Shown: piece after piece, positions 9,029 to 18,531 of the stretch
Numbering within the stretch: position 1 is the stretch's first letter
Layout of the letters: every line of letters starts with the position of its first letter
NCBI RefSeq assembly: GCF_023838525.1
Contig: NZ_JAHUQD010000002.1
Coordinates: forward strand, 1 to 64,000
Source: Caldicoprobacter algeriensis
Lineage (GTDB): Bacteria; Bacillota; Clostridia; Caldicoprobacterales; Caldicoprobacteraceae
Reading direction: 5' to 3'
Length of the DNA stretch: 64,000 nucleotides
The notes under the pieces: model-generated
The model's input: the letters and a program-made list of their open reading frames with translations, nothing else
Databases searched by the model: none
Told to the model about the DNA's origin: nothing
Made by a program: the position numbers and the translations under genes

Positions 9029-9757
9029 TCAACTCCTGGCATCTGTATCCTGAACCGGCTTTGCAAATTTATACTGAAAAGTTCCCCTGTATTTAGGAAT
9101 CCTGATATTGTCCACCCTCTTGATGTTGATCTGCAAATATACACCAAGGTCATCGGCAACTCCTCCTAGCAGCTTGAGAGCCGCCTCCAACGTGTCAGGA
9201 TTTCCAATTGCTTTTATCTCAAAGGGCGCCGAATAGCGATTGGTATTTATGACTATATAGTCGCCTGCATTCCGTATTTCAGTGGTGGCAATTATTCGCT
9301 CGTCATTGATTGCAATTGCTTCGGCACCGGCAGCGTTGAGCTCGTTCACCAACTTTAGCAGGTCATCATAGCGTACGTTTTGAACGATGGCATCCTGCCC
9401 CCATTCGTTTACATATTTAACATTGACAGTCACCACCACGCCAGGGCCCTGGACGTCTACAAGGCCAGCCAGCATCCTGGTACGCTCCAGCTCCTCGTAA
9501 ATCAGCTTATTGCTCTGGCCTTCGCTCTGAACCGCATTCTCAAACTCCTTTATCCTCCTCTCATACTCCTCTATACGGGCTTCCAACGCTTCATTTTCCT
9601 GCTCCAGCTTTTGTACCTGCCGTGTAAGTTCCTGGGTCCGCTGCAGAGAGACGCTTCCCCCTACTCTTTGAACGTTTTTGAACTGGGCAGCCAAAGCCAG
9701 TCCTAATATCAAGCTTACAAGAGTTACCGACAACTGGGCACTTAAGGATTTCTTCAT
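9029..9757 (-). CDS. DUF881 protein, YlxW-like (first of a pair)
   Basis: 242 residues with the same layout as its neighbour: an anchor helix (LSVTLVSLILGLALAA), a long coiled coil (LTRQVQKLEQENEALEARIEEYERR) and the DUF881 domain (LVNELNAAGAEAIAINDERI, APFEIKAIGNPDTLEAAL). It starts at the TAATG junction with the ftsQ stop, so translation is coupled. Tandem arrangement and shared motifs point to an old duplication. Confidence 0.9.
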   Translation of the reverse strand: MKKSLSAQLSVTLVSLILGLALAAQFKNVQRVGGSVSLQRTQELTRQVQKLEQENEALEARIEEYERRIKEFENAVQSEGQSNKLIYEELERTRMLAGLVDVQGPGVVVTVNVKYVNEWGQDAIVQNVRYDDLLKLVNELNAAGAEAIAINDERIIATTEIRNAGDYIVINTNRYSAPFEIKAIGNPDTLEAALKLLGGVADDLGVYLQINIKRVDNIRIPKYRGTFQYKFAKPVQDTDARS

Positions 9758-10497
9758 TAGTCCACCTCTTCCTCCAAAGGTTTGAATATTGCCTGATTTG
9801 CAATGCTTACATCAAGCATACCCTTTGCTCCTGTACTGTCAATCTGACGAAAGTTGGGGGTTTTAAGCCATTTTAACTTCTTATCAACCTCTATGGCTTG
9901 TCCCAATCTTACAACAGTGCCATTACGGGAAACGATATAAATATCATTTGGATTGTCCATAATTATCTCCGAGATATCTTCTTCGAGTTGCTGTTTATAT
10001 ACCTCATCCAGCACGCGGCTTAAAGCCTTCATCTGATACGAATCAGCAACAGAAAGGGGTTTGCCCACTGTACATCCCCGCAACCCCAATCCTTGTACCA
10101 GTGGATAAGGCATGTCCTCCAGATTATCATATATCTCCATCACATAGCCTTCTATATCGACAACTACATAAGAACCCAAATAAGGAATAGCCGCTACCGG
10201 CTTTCTCTCCTTTACATTGATGATAACCTCGTCAGGATATTTAAAATTTATAGACAAAACCTTTAAAAGAGGATTGGACTCAATCCTTTCTCTTATTTGT
10301 TTTCTATCTATTTTAAAAATATTTTGGCCTATGGGTATTCCTGCTATCCGAATAATATCATCATCTTTTATATTCTGATTACCTGTAACAGTTACTTTTT
10401 TTACCTGAAACACTTCTGTACCAATATATACCATAGCAACTAGCACAGTCAGCAAAAACAATAGCAGGAATAACCCCTTTCTTCTTCCGTTTCCCAT
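9757..10497 (-). CDS. divIB: Cell division protein FtsQ/DivIB
   Basis: About 246 residues: a basic N-terminus (NGRRKG), one membrane helix (LFLLLFLLTVLVAMVYIGTE), and a POTRA domain (VFQVKKVTVTGNQNIKDDDIIRIAGI, ESNPLLKVLSINFKYPDEVIINVKERKPVA). The remaining beta domain includes NDIYIVSRNGTVVRLG. It forms the FtsQ-FtsL subcomplex at the septum. ATG 10497 lies 6 nt after GAGGG; the ATG at 10518 has a poor ribosome site. It follows murA by 39 bp. Confidence 0.92.
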   Translation of the reverse strand: MGNGRRKGLFLLLFLLTVLVAMVYIGTEVFQVKKVTVTGNQNIKDDDIIRIAGIPIGQNIFKIDRKQIRERIESNPLLKVLSINFKYPDEVIINVKERKPVAAIPYLGSYVVVDIEGYVMEIYDNLEDMPYPLVQGLGLRGCTVGKPLSVADSYQMKALSRVLDEVYKQQLEEDISEIIMDNPNDIYIVSRNGTVVRLGQAIEVDKKLKWLKTPNFRQIDSTGAKGMLDVSIANQAIFKPLEEEVD

Positions 10498-10536
10498 AAA
10501 ACTCCCTCGACTTTTCATTTATATACAAGCTCAGAT

Positions 10537-11796
10537 TTAATCGTTTGTTTTCACAATATCAGCTCCTATGTTGCTCAATACGGCTTCAAGCTGTTCATAG
10601 CCTCTATCAATGTAAAAAGCGTTTTCCACAATGGTTTGGCCTTCGGCGCGCAGTCCGGCCAGCACCAGCGCCGCTCCTCCTCTCAAATCCTTGGCCACAA
10701 CAGTAGTACCCTTCAAACTCCTGACCCCGTGTATAATGGCGGTCTGTCCGTCAATCCTGATATTAGCTCCCATCCTCACAAGCTCCGGCACATGCCTGAA
10801 CCTGTTTTCAAATATCGTCTCGGTTATTATGCTGGTCCCCCTGGCCACCGACAACAGGCTTGTAAACTGAGCCTGCATATCAGTTGGAAACCCCGGATAC
10901 GGTAAAGTCTTGATGTGTTCTATAGCCCTGAGCCGGTATTTTCCCTTCACCCTTACGCATGAGTCCTGCACATGAACAGTACAGCCTGCTTCCCTCAGCT
11001 TGTATATGATGGACTGAACGTGTTCGGGTATTACGTTATCGATTAAGACATCGCCTCCCGTTATAGCAGCTGCAACCATATAAGTACCCGCCACAATGCG
11101 ATCAGGAATAATGGTATATTCTACTTCACTGAAACCACTCTGCACGCCTTCCACCACTATGGTATTGGTACCCGCTCCCCGTACATTCCCTCCCATGGCA
11201 TTGATAAAGTTTTGCAGGTCCACAATCTCCGGCTCCTTGGCAGCATTATGGATAACAGTACGCCCTTTGGCCTTTACCGCTGCCAGCATTATGTTTTCGG
11301 TAGCTCCCACGCTGGGATAATCTAGATGAACAATTCCTCCTTCCATCCTGGGCGCAACGCAATCCAGGTACCCATTAGATTCGTCTATAAGTACTCCCAG
11401 CTGCCTGAGCCCTTTGAGATGGAGGTCAATGGGGCGCTGCCCTATCTCACAACCTCCAGGATATGTGATCCGTGCCCTCTCAGCCCTAGAAAGCATTGCT
11501 CCCAAAAATATTATGGAGGAACGAATCTCCCGAACATAGCAATCCGGTATTACCCAGCTGGACACCGTAGAAGGGTCAATGATTAAATCCCTGCCTTCCC
11601 TCTTCACCTTGCAACCGATAGCTTCAAGGATCAAGATGGTCTTTTCGACATCGAGAAGCTTGGGACAGTCATGTAAAACAACTTGTCTTTCAGTCAACAA
11701 AACCGCTGCTAGTATGGGAAGAATGGCATTTTTAGCACCGCCTACACGCAGCTTTCCCTCCAATCGCCTGCCGCCATTTATGATATATTGTGCCAT
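10537..11796 (-). CDS. murA: UDP-N-acetylglucosamine 1-carboxyvinyltransferase MurA
   Basis: 419 residues, the usual length. MAQYIINGGRRLEGKLRVGGAKNAILPILAA is the N-terminal EPSP-synthase fold with the catalytic Lys of GGAKNA. The active-site loop reads YPGGCEIGQRPIDLHLKGLRQLG and carries the Cys that fosfomycin alkylates. It adds enolpyruvate to UDP-GlcNAc, the first committed peptidoglycan step. The ribosome site GAGGTG is 7 nt before ATG and lies inside a perfect 13-nt complement found 66 nt upstream in the leader (see 11800-11891). Confidence 0.96.
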   Translation of the reverse strand: MAQYIINGGRRLEGKLRVGGAKNAILPILAAVLLTERQVVLHDCPKLLDVEKTILILEAIGCKVKREGRDLIIDPSTVSSWVIPDCYVREIRSSIIFLGAMLSRAERARITYPGGCEIGQRPIDLHLKGLRQLGVLIDESNGYLDCVAPRMEGGIVHLDYPSVGATENIMLAAVKAKGRTVIHNAAKEPEIVDLQNFINAMGGNVRGAGTNTIVVEGVQSGFSEVEYTIIPDRIVAGTYMVAAAITGGDVLIDNVIPEHVQSIIYKLREAGCTVHVQDSCVRVKGKYRLRAIEHIKTLPYPGFPTDMQAQFTSLLSVARGTSIITETIFENRFRHVPELVRMGANIRIDGQTAIIHGVRSLKGTTVVAKDLRGGAALVLAGLRAEGQTIVENAFYIDRGYEQLEAVLSNIGADIVKTND

Positions 11797-11799
11797 TGG

Positions 11800-11891
11800 T
11801 CACACCTCTTTTCACAAATATCGTGCTCAATATTTTAGTATTTCTCAACTCTTCACAACACCATGATATGCAGTCTCAAAAAGAGGTGTGA
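11800..11891 (-). promoter_or_regulatory. Anti-Shine-Dalgarno inverted repeat in the murA leader
   Basis: In the transcript, TCACACCTCTTTT (11891-11879) is an exact complement of AAAAGAGGTGTGA (11812-11800), which contains the murA ribosome site. The loop between them is 66 nt. Pairing would hide the ribosome site. The repeat fills most of the ftsW-murA gap. Confidence 0.6.
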
Positions 11892-11908
11892 CACAGTGGC
11901 CAGGCAAG

Positions 11909-13018
11909 CTAACTCGCTTTAGCGTATTTTGATATATTGAGTAGCACTCCTATGCTGGCCATGAAAATGGCCAGTGAAGAACCTCCAAAGCTTATAAATG
12001 GAAGTGGCAAACCAGTAGGTGGCATGGAGGCGGTTACCACCGCTATATTTATAACGGCCTGAATGCCTATCATGCCAATGATCCCGGCTGCCAGCAGACA
12101 TCCAAAGAGGTCAGGGGCCGTAATTGCTATCTTCAAACCCCTCCATATGAGGATAACGAACAGCAGTATGAGCAGTGTGCATCCAACAAATCCCAGCTCC
12201 TCACCGATTATGGCAAATATGAAGTCGGTTTCCGGATAGGGTATGTACAGATACTTCTGCCTGCTCTCGCCAAGCCCCATTCCAAACAAGCCACCTGCTC
12301 CCAAAGAATACAGCGACTGTATTATCTGATATCCCGTTTCCAAAGGGTCCTTCCATGGGTCCCAAAATGCTATCCACCTGTCCATGCGATATTCAGCCGC
12401 CATTATAAGGGCAGCAGCCGCCGCAGCACCTCCAGCCACCAACAAACCTAGATGCCACAGCCTGGCACCCGCCACAAAAAGCATCACCATTACAAGCAGC
12501 ACCAGGCTGCCTGCCGTACTCATATTGGGTTGCATCATTATAAGCCCGAACAGTATGCCCGTTACTAGAAAATAGGGTATTATCCCTTTGAAAAAGTACT
12601 TCATCTTGTCTTTCCTTTGAGACATGTTGTCGGCCAAAAACAGCACAAGGGCAAATTTGGCGATCTCTGAAGGTTGAACGCTCAAGCCACCTATATTCAG
12701 CCATCGTTTTGCGTTATTCCGTTCAATGCCCACAAGGAGCACAGCAACCAAAAGCGCTATGCTCAGTACCAGCAACAGCTTTGAAAACTTTTTAAGCCTC
12801 CAGTAATCCAAGTTTGCCGTAAACGCCATGGCCACAAAGCCAACAACCGCCCACAGGCACTGGCGTTTAAAAAAGTAATATTTATCCCCCCACCTCATTT
12901 GAGCGTAGTAAAAGCTGGCGCTGAATACCATGATGGTACCAAAGGCAACCAGTATTATAATGGTAAGCAGAATGGGATAATCAAACGGTTTTTTTACCTT
13001 CTTGGGCTTTTTGGTCAT
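11909..13018 (-). CDS. ftsW: FtsW/SpoVE-type lipid II polymerase (SEDS family)
   Basis: 369 residues with about ten membrane helices. SEDS landmarks are GIERNNAKRWLNIGGLSVQPSEIAKFALVLFLAD, the loop PYPETDFIFAIIGEELGFVG and the C-terminal PPTGLPLPFISFGGSSL. SEDS proteins polymerise glycan strands with a partner class B PBP, here most likely the SpoVD-like protein of the same cluster. Whether it serves vegetative division (FtsW), spore cortex (SpoVE) or both cannot be told; it is the only copy in this block. It overlaps the murD stop by 4 nt. Confidence 0.93.
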   Translation of the reverse strand: MTKKPKKVKKPFDYPILLTIIILVAFGTIMVFSASFYYAQMRWGDKYYFFKRQCLWAVVGFVAMAFTANLDYWRLKKFSKLLLVLSIALLVAVLLVGIERNNAKRWLNIGGLSVQPSEIAKFALVLFLADNMSQRKDKMKYFFKGIIPYFLVTGILFGLIMMQPNMSTAGSLVLLVMVMLFVAGARLWHLGLLVAGGAAAAAALIMAAEYRMDRWIAFWDPWKDPLETGYQIIQSLYSLGAGGLFGMGLGESRQKYLYIPYPETDFIFAIIGEELGFVGCTLLILLFVILIWRGLKIAITAPDLFGCLLAAGIIGMIGIQAVINIAVVTASMPPTGLPLPFISFGGSSLAIFMASIGVLLNISKYAKAS

Positions 13019-14382
13019 TCAACTTCCCCCTTAAGAGCCCTGACAGCGCTCTTAAAGACTCTACCCCTTTCCTCATAATCCCTAAACATATCCCAACTAG
13101 CACAGGCCGGAGAAAACAGCACGTTATAGCCCGGGGAAGCCAGGCTAAAAGCCTTTCTTACGCTCTCTTCTACGCTTCCTACACGGTATACCCTGTCAAA
13201 TCCCTTTTCTTTTGCGGCCTTGATCAACTTATCTGCCGTTTCTCCCAGCACCACCATATGGGTGACGGTTTCACCAAAGGCATCTATGAACTCATCAAAG
13301 CTGCTGCCCTTATCCATTCCACCCGCAATGAGGACGGTAGGGCCTCTCATGGCCTGTATGGCTTTTATAGAAGCATCGGGATTGGTACCCTTTGAGTCGT
13401 TATAAAATTTGACCCCGCCAATGGTGTCCACATACTCGATGCGGTGCTCTACTCCTTTAAAGGTCTTCAAAGTAACAGCAATGTCTTCTGCCGTTGCCCC
13501 CATTACCCTGGCCATTAAAGATGCAGCCAAAGCGTTTTCCAGATTATGTGCTCCCGGTATGAATATGTCTTGCACGCCGCATACGGCTTCTTTTCCATGC
13601 CCTATATCCAGCATCACCGTGCCATCTTCTACCCATGCACCCCTGTACAGAGGTTTTAAGCGGCTAAAAAACAGCACCCGGCCCTGGGCCTGCGCTGCCA
13701 GCCTTGCTGTCGCTTCATTATCTGCATTTAAAACCACCCAGTCATCAGAGGAGCAATTTTCAAAAATCCTGGCCTTGGCCGCTATGTAATTTTCCATGGT
13801 CTTATGGCGATTGAGGTGGTCTTGAGTAATGTTGAGAATGGCGGCTACTCGAGGATGAAAGTTATGTATCGCCTCCAGCTGAAAGCTGCTTACTTCCACC
13901 ACCGCTATATCATCTTCATCCATTTCCAAAGCCTTGCTGACAAACGGCACGCCAATATTGCCTACTACGTATGCATTAAACCCGGCTTTTTTCAATATCT
14001 CCCCCGTCAGGGTTACAGTAGTGGTCTTACCATTGGTACCGGTAATAGCGACAATAGGCGCCCTGCACAGCCTGTAGGCCAGCTCTAGTTCGCTTATGAC
14101 CTCTCGCCCTAGACGTTGCGCCTTTTGAATAAACGTCGAGTCAATGGGCACAGAAGGGCTTATAACCATCAAGTCGACCTTATCAACCAAGCCATCGGGC
14201 GTATCGCCTAGATAAAATTCCACATCAAGCGACTCAAGCTCTGATATAGAATCGCCCAGCTGCTGCCGCGTCTTTATGTCATTTGCTATAACCTTTGCAC
14301 CCAGGCTCTTCAATGCTCTGATAGCAGCAATACCGCTTCGCGCAAGGCCTACTACAAGAACAGTCTTCCCCTGGTACGTCAT
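13015..14382 (-). CDS. murD: UDP-N-acetylmuramoyl-L-alanine:D-glutamate ligase MurD
   Basis: 455 residues. An N-terminal Rossmann-like domain (VLVVGLARSGIAAIRALKSLGA) binds the UDP moiety. The central ATPase domain has AITGTNGKTTTVTL, and HRIEYV with FYNDSKGTNPDA are late motifs of the Mur ligase family. It adds D-Glu to UDP-MurNAc-L-Ala in the cytoplasm. Ribosome site GGGAGGAT before ATG. Coupled to ftsW by a 4-nt overlap; a 259-bp gap with a palindromic repeat separates it from mraY. Confidence 0.96.
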   Translation of the reverse strand: MTYQGKTVLVVGLARSGIAAIRALKSLGAKVIANDIKTRQQLGDSISELESLDVEFYLGDTPDGLVDKVDLMVISPSVPIDSTFIQKAQRLGREVISELELAYRLCRAPIVAITGTNGKTTTVTLTGEILKKAGFNAYVVGNIGVPFVSKALEMDEDDIAVVEVSSFQLEAIHNFHPRVAAILNITQDHLNRHKTMENYIAAKARIFENCSSDDWVVLNADNEATARLAAQAQGRVLFFSRLKPLYRGAWVEDGTVMLDIGHGKEAVCGVQDIFIPGAHNLENALAASLMARVMGATAEDIAVTLKTFKGVEHRIEYVDTIGGVKFYNDSKGTNPDASIKAIQAMRGPTVLIAGGMDKGSSFDEFIDAFGETVTHMVVLGETADKLIKAAKEKGFDRVYRVGSVEESVRKAFSLASPGYNVLFSPACASWDMFRDYEERGRVFKSAVRALKGEVE

Positions 14383-14437
14383 ACTATCCTCCCGTACAAT
14401 TGCTGATTTTGCTGGTTCTCTAACTTACACCAATGTG

Positions 14438-14512
14438 AACTGCCAACCACCTATAGAGGTGGTGGCTTCATGAGAAGTATGCATCTTGCAAAAGATGGAG
14501 TTTTCTTGCGTA
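14438..14512. repeat. Palindromic dispersed repeat, copy 2
   Basis: Shares AACTGCCAACCACCTATAG, a GGTGGTGGCT hairpin arm and the tail GATGGAGTTTTCTTGCGTA with copy 1 at 6445-6511 (same strand). It also contains CATCTTG...AAGATGGAG, which links it to the units at 26522 and 27744. It lies in the mraY-murD gap (14383-14641), which otherwise shows no gene. Confidence 0.6.
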
Positions 14513-14641
14513 TTTCTGATAAAACACACTCTATCCAGTAATCTATTGAGAATTCTTCAGCCTTTCTCAGCGTTTTTTCTAGGGTTTACCTCTTTTCATA
14601 ATCTACAAAACGAAAAGCAGCAGATAATGCTCGCTTTCCCC

Positions 14642-15631
14642 TCATATGGCCAGCAAACCAATGAGGCATAGCACAGTGGTTGCTATCATGAACATGGTGA
14701 CCACCTTGGGCTCGCTCATGCCGGTAAGCTCAAAATGGTGATGAAGCGGGCTCATGCGAAATACCCTCTTTCCGGTCAACTTATACGACGCCACCTGTAT
14801 TATAACCGATAACGCTTCTGCCATATATATGCCGCCGATTATGGGCAAAAACAGCGGCAGCTTAAGCAAAACCGCCAGAGCCACAACCGCTCCACCCAGC
14901 CCCATTGAACCGGTATCCCCCATAAAGACCTGTGCAGGGTAGGCGTTGAACCGCAAAAAGCCAAGACATCCCCCTGTTACAGCTCCAGCAAACACCATAA
15001 GGTTGCCGTAGTTTACCGCCAAATACTCCAGGCCTTCCTGCCGCATAGAGGATGCCAGGTATGCCGCCAAAATGCTGAATGTGGCTGCCACTATAAGAGT
15101 AACTCCTGAGGCCAGGCCGTCCAGCCCATCATTCAAATTTAGGCTGTTCACAGTACCGACTATTACAAATGTCATCAACGGGATGTACATAATGCCCAGG
15201 TCCCATTCCGACTTAAAAAAAGGGATGGTCACGGTGCTGCCCAGATGAGTATAGGCATAATAAGAAAACACGACTCCGATGGTGATCTGTGCCAGCAGCT
15301 TCTGATAAGCCTTAAGCCCCAGCGATCTGCGCCTGGCTATCTTGATATAGTCATCCACAAACCCTATAAGCCCAAACCCCAGCATCACCAATAGAGCTGC
15401 CAACAGAAAATCCAGGCTGCCCCTGGCCAACATGAGCGATGCCACGCAAATCGGTATTAAAAATATTATCCCTCCCATGGTAGGGGTGCCGGCTTTTTGC
15501 AGGTGAGTTTGTGGACCTTCATGGCGCACGTGTTGACCAAACTTGAGCCTCCTGAGCATGGGTATGGCAACTACTCCTATCGCAAGCGAAAGCACAAACG
15601 ATATTATTACCGCGTATATCAGTGATTCCAA
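14642..15631 (-). CDS. mraY: Phospho-N-acetylmuramoyl-pentapeptide transferase MraY
   Basis: 329 residues with ten hydrophobic segments. Signature regions are GTPTMGGIIFLI, GFVDDYIKIARRRSLGL (catalytic Asp pair), NSLNLNDGLDGLASG, FMGDTGSMGLGG and MSPLHHHFELTG. It makes lipid I on the inner membrane face. The start is TTG 15631 after AAAAGGGGG, and the gene overlaps the end of murF by 13 nt. Confidence 0.96.
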   Translation of the reverse strand: MESLIYAVIISFVLSLAIGVVAIPMLRRLKFGQHVRHEGPQTHLQKAGTPTMGGIIFLIPICVASLMLARGSLDFLLAALLVMLGFGLIGFVDDYIKIARRRSLGLKAYQKLLAQITIGVVFSYYAYTHLGSTVTIPFFKSEWDLGIMYIPLMTFVIVGTVNSLNLNDGLDGLASGVTLIVAATFSILAAYLASSMRQEGLEYLAVNYGNLMVFAGAVTGGCLGFLRFNAYPAQVFMGDTGSMGLGGAVVALAVLLKLPLFLPIIGGIYMAEALSVIIQVASYKLTGKRVFRMSPLHHHFELTGMSEPKVVTMFMIATTVLCLIGLLAI

Positions 15632-17019
15632 GGTTTATAACCCCCTTTTAAGAGATGGGACACCACTTCTTCCATCCTCATCCCCCGTGACCCTTTCACT
15701 AATATTGTATCACCGCTATGGACAATTGTGCTTAACAAGTTTATTACATCTTTATTACACTCGCAATGATATATGCTTGAGGGCGGCATACCCGCCGCCT
15801 GTGCTTCCATGCCTATCCAGCGGCTGTTCTGACCGCGGGTGATGAGCAAATCGACTTTATTTTCCACCACCGCCCTGCCCACCTGACGGTGTCCTTCTTC
15901 GGCATAATCTCCCAATTCCAGCATATCCCCCAGCACAGCAATCCTGCGCGCAGCCGGCATGTCCCTCAAGACTGAAAGAGCGGCTTTCATGGAATCAGGG
16001 CTGGCATTGTACACATCATCAATCACCACAACGCCTTCCCGCGTCTCAAAAATATTGAGCCGCATGTTGCCCGTTTTAAAATCCCTTAGAGCCTCCCTCA
16101 TCTCCTGAAAGCTTATCCCAAAAAGCCGTCCCACAGCAATGGCCGCCAGGCTGTTATACACGTTGTGCCTTCCGGGCAGCGAAAGCTCAAATGGATGCTC
16201 TTCATTATCGCTTATCAATTTAAACTTGATGCCCGGCTGTCCCGTACTTATGTCCACAGCTCTGAAATCTACGCCCTGGCGCGTGCCAAAATATCTAATT
16301 CCAAAGCTGAAGCGTTCTTTCACTCCCCACAGCATGTCATCATCGCCGTTCAATACGGCAATCCCATTTCCGGGGAAATAATCGAAAATTTCCAGCTTTG
16401 CCTTGAGTATGTTTTCCCTGCTGCCCAGCTTTTCTATATGGGAAACGCCTATGTTGGTAATCACTCCCACACAGGGAAGGGCCGCTTCAGCCATTCGATG
16501 GATTTCCCCAAACCCGCTCATGCCCATCTCCACTACCGCTATTTCATGATGGCGTTGTATCCTAAACAATGTCAGTGGCAGGCCAATTTCATTGTTGAGG
16601 TTACCTTCGGTTTTGAGAACATTGTAACGCGCCGAAAGCACGCAGTGTATCATGTCTTTGGTGGTGGTCTTACCCGTACTGCCTGTCACCGCCACTACAG
16701 GGATATTGAATTTCTTTCGATAATAGCCGGCAAGGCGCTGGAGAGCGGCAAGGGTATTATCAACTTTAATCACACTCATACCCTCGGGAAGCTGATCCAA
16801 CATATGCTGGACAAGAACAGCCTTCGCACCTTTTTCTGCCGCCTGAGGGATAAAGTCGTGGCCATCAAACCTGTCGCCAATCAGAGATACAAACAGCTCC
16901 CCCTGCTTTATCGTCCTGCTGTCGGTACTTACTCCCGCTATTAAACCCTTTGCCTGTCCTTTGATCAGCGTTCCGTTTGTAGCCTCCAGCACCTCTTGCA
17001 TCGATATGGGTTCCATCAA
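15619..17019 (-). CDS. murF: UDP-MurNAc-tripeptide:D-Ala-D-Ala ligase MurF
   Basis: 466 residues with the three-domain Mur ligase layout: an N-terminal substrate domain (ISTDSRTIKQGELFVSLIGDRFDGHDF), an ATPase domain with AVTGSTGKTTTKDMI, and a C-terminal domain with IDDVYNASPDSMKAAL. It completes the pentapeptide. The start ATG overlaps the murE stop (ATGA). Confidence 0.96.
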   Translation of the reverse strand: MMEPISMQEVLEATNGTLIKGQAKGLIAGVSTDSRTIKQGELFVSLIGDRFDGHDFIPQAAEKGAKAVLVQHMLDQLPEGMSVIKVDNTLAALQRLAGYYRKKFNIPVVAVTGSTGKTTTKDMIHCVLSARYNVLKTEGNLNNEIGLPLTLFRIQRHHEIAVVEMGMSGFGEIHRMAEAALPCVGVITNIGVSHIEKLGSRENILKAKLEIFDYFPGNGIAVLNGDDDMLWGVKERFSFGIRYFGTRQGVDFRAVDISTGQPGIKFKLISDNEEHPFELSLPGRHNVYNSLAAIAVGRLFGISFQEMREALRDFKTGNMRLNIFETREGVVVIDDVYNASPDSMKAALSVLRDMPAARRIAVLGDMLELGDYAEEGHRQVGRAVVENKVDLLITRGQNSRWIGMEAQAAGMPPSSIYHCECNKDVINLLSTIVHSGDTILVKGSRGMRMEEVVSHLLKGGYKPWNH

Positions 17020-18470
17020 ACCTTCTCCTTTCCCAGCAGCTCAGCAACGACTTCCCTTTCATCAAAGGGAATTACCTGGTTATTCTTCAATATCTGGTAG
17101 GTCTCATGGCCTTTGCCGGCAAGGATAATCACATCCCCTGCCCTGCCGTGGTTTAAGGCATAGGCAATGGCCTCCCTGCGGTCCTCGATGACCACATAGG
17201 GACAGGTGGTATTCTCGATGCCGGGTATGATCTGCTGAATGATGGCCATGGGGTCCTCGTTGCGCGGGTTATCAGAGGTAATGACGCAAAAGTCGGAATA
17301 CTTCCCCGCCACCTCTCCCATTATGGGCCGCTTTGAAGGGTCGCGGTCGCCACCGCAGCCAAACACCGTAATGACCCGTCCTTTTGTGAAGTCCCGTGCT
17401 GTCTTAAGCACGTTTTCCAGCCCGTCAGGCGTATGAGCATAGTCTATTATCACAGAATACTCAGTGCCGGTGTTTAAAAGCTCAAACCGCCCCGGGACAC
17501 CCTTTACCTTTTCAAGACCGGCTTTTATGTGTCGAACGGGCACTCCCAGCGCATGGCATGCCGTTGCAGCAGCCAGGGCATTGTACACGCTGAAAAGCCC
17601 GGGGATATTTAAGCTTACCATGCTGCTTTCGCCCGGTAAAAACAGCTGGAACGACACGCCCCTGGAGGTAATCTCTATGTCCCTTGCAAACACCTGCGCT
17701 GTTCTACTTATTCCATATGTCCACAGCTGTCCCTGTACTCTCTCTGCAAACATCCGTCCGGTCTCATCATCGATGTTTATGGCCGCCTGCCTGCTCTGCA
17801 AAAACAGCTTTGCCTTGGCCTCACGATACTCTTCAAGGGTATGGTGGAAATCCAGATGGTCCTGGGTCAAATTTGTAAATACACCGACTTCAAATTCAAC
17901 GCCGGCCACCCGTTTAAGGCTCAACGAATGTGAAGACACCTCCATCACAATGGCATCTACGCCCTCATCCTGCATATCTTTGAAAAGCTTTTGCAGGTCC
18001 ATCGACTCGGGCGTGGTCCTCTCAGCAGGGAGCATCTTAGAGCCTATCATGTTTGCAATGGTACCGATAAGCCCTACCTTTTTACCTGCTTCCTCGAGTA
18101 TGGATTTTATCAAATAGGTTACCGTAGTCTTGCCGTTGGTACCGGTCACTCCAATTATGGGTATATCCCGTGCGGGATACCCGTAAAAAGCTCGCGACAT
18201 CAAAGCCATGGCCATACGCGTATCCTCAACAAATATCCTGGTGACATGCTGCGGCAGGGGGACATCCTTGCGCAGCACCACGGCATGTGCCCCTTTGGAT
18301 ACTGCCTCAACGGCAAAATCGTGCCCGTCGAATCGAAAACCTTCAATGCAAAAGAACAAAGATCCAGGCGTAACCCTGCGCGAATCGTAATATATGGCAT
18401 CTATTGGTTTATCGACATCGCCTTCTATGCGAGAAACCTGTATTTCTTTTAACAGCTCCTTCAGCAACAT
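17016..18470 (-). CDS. murE: UDP-MurNAc-dipeptide:meso-diaminopimelate ligase MurE
   Basis: 484 residues. N-terminal IYYDSRRVTPGSLFFCIEGFRFDGHDF, P-loop GVTGTNGKTTVTYLI, lysine-carbamylation region TTPESMDLQKLF, and TSDNPRNEDP, whose DNPR motif marks meso-DAP rather than L-Lys specificity. So the peptidoglycan should be A1gamma (meso-DAP) type. Coupled to murF by a 4-nt overlap. spoVD ends 61 bp upstream. Confidence 0.96.
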   Translation of the reverse strand: MLLKELLKEIQVSRIEGDVDKPIDAIYYDSRRVTPGSLFFCIEGFRFDGHDFAVEAVSKGAHAVVLRKDVPLPQHVTRIFVEDTRMAMALMSRAFYGYPARDIPIIGVTGTNGKTTVTYLIKSILEEAGKKVGLIGTIANMIGSKMLPAERTTPESMDLQKLFKDMQDEGVDAIVMEVSSHSLSLKRVAGVEFEVGVFTNLTQDHLDFHHTLEEYREAKAKLFLQSRQAAINIDDETGRMFAERVQGQLWTYGISRTAQVFARDIEITSRGVSFQLFLPGESSMVSLNIPGLFSVYNALAAATACHALGVPVRHIKAGLEKVKGVPGRFELLNTGTEYSVIIDYAHTPDGLENVLKTARDFTKGRVITVFGCGGDRDPSKRPIMGEVAGKYSDFCVITSDNPRNEDPMAIIQQIIPGIENTTCPYVVIEDRREAIAYALNHGRAGDVIILAGKGHETYQILKNNQVIPFDEREVVAELLGKEKV

Positions 18471-18531
18471 TTCGCCATCCTCCCATACATCTTTTACCTA
18501 TTTAAAGTAGTATTTACATATCATGGTAACA

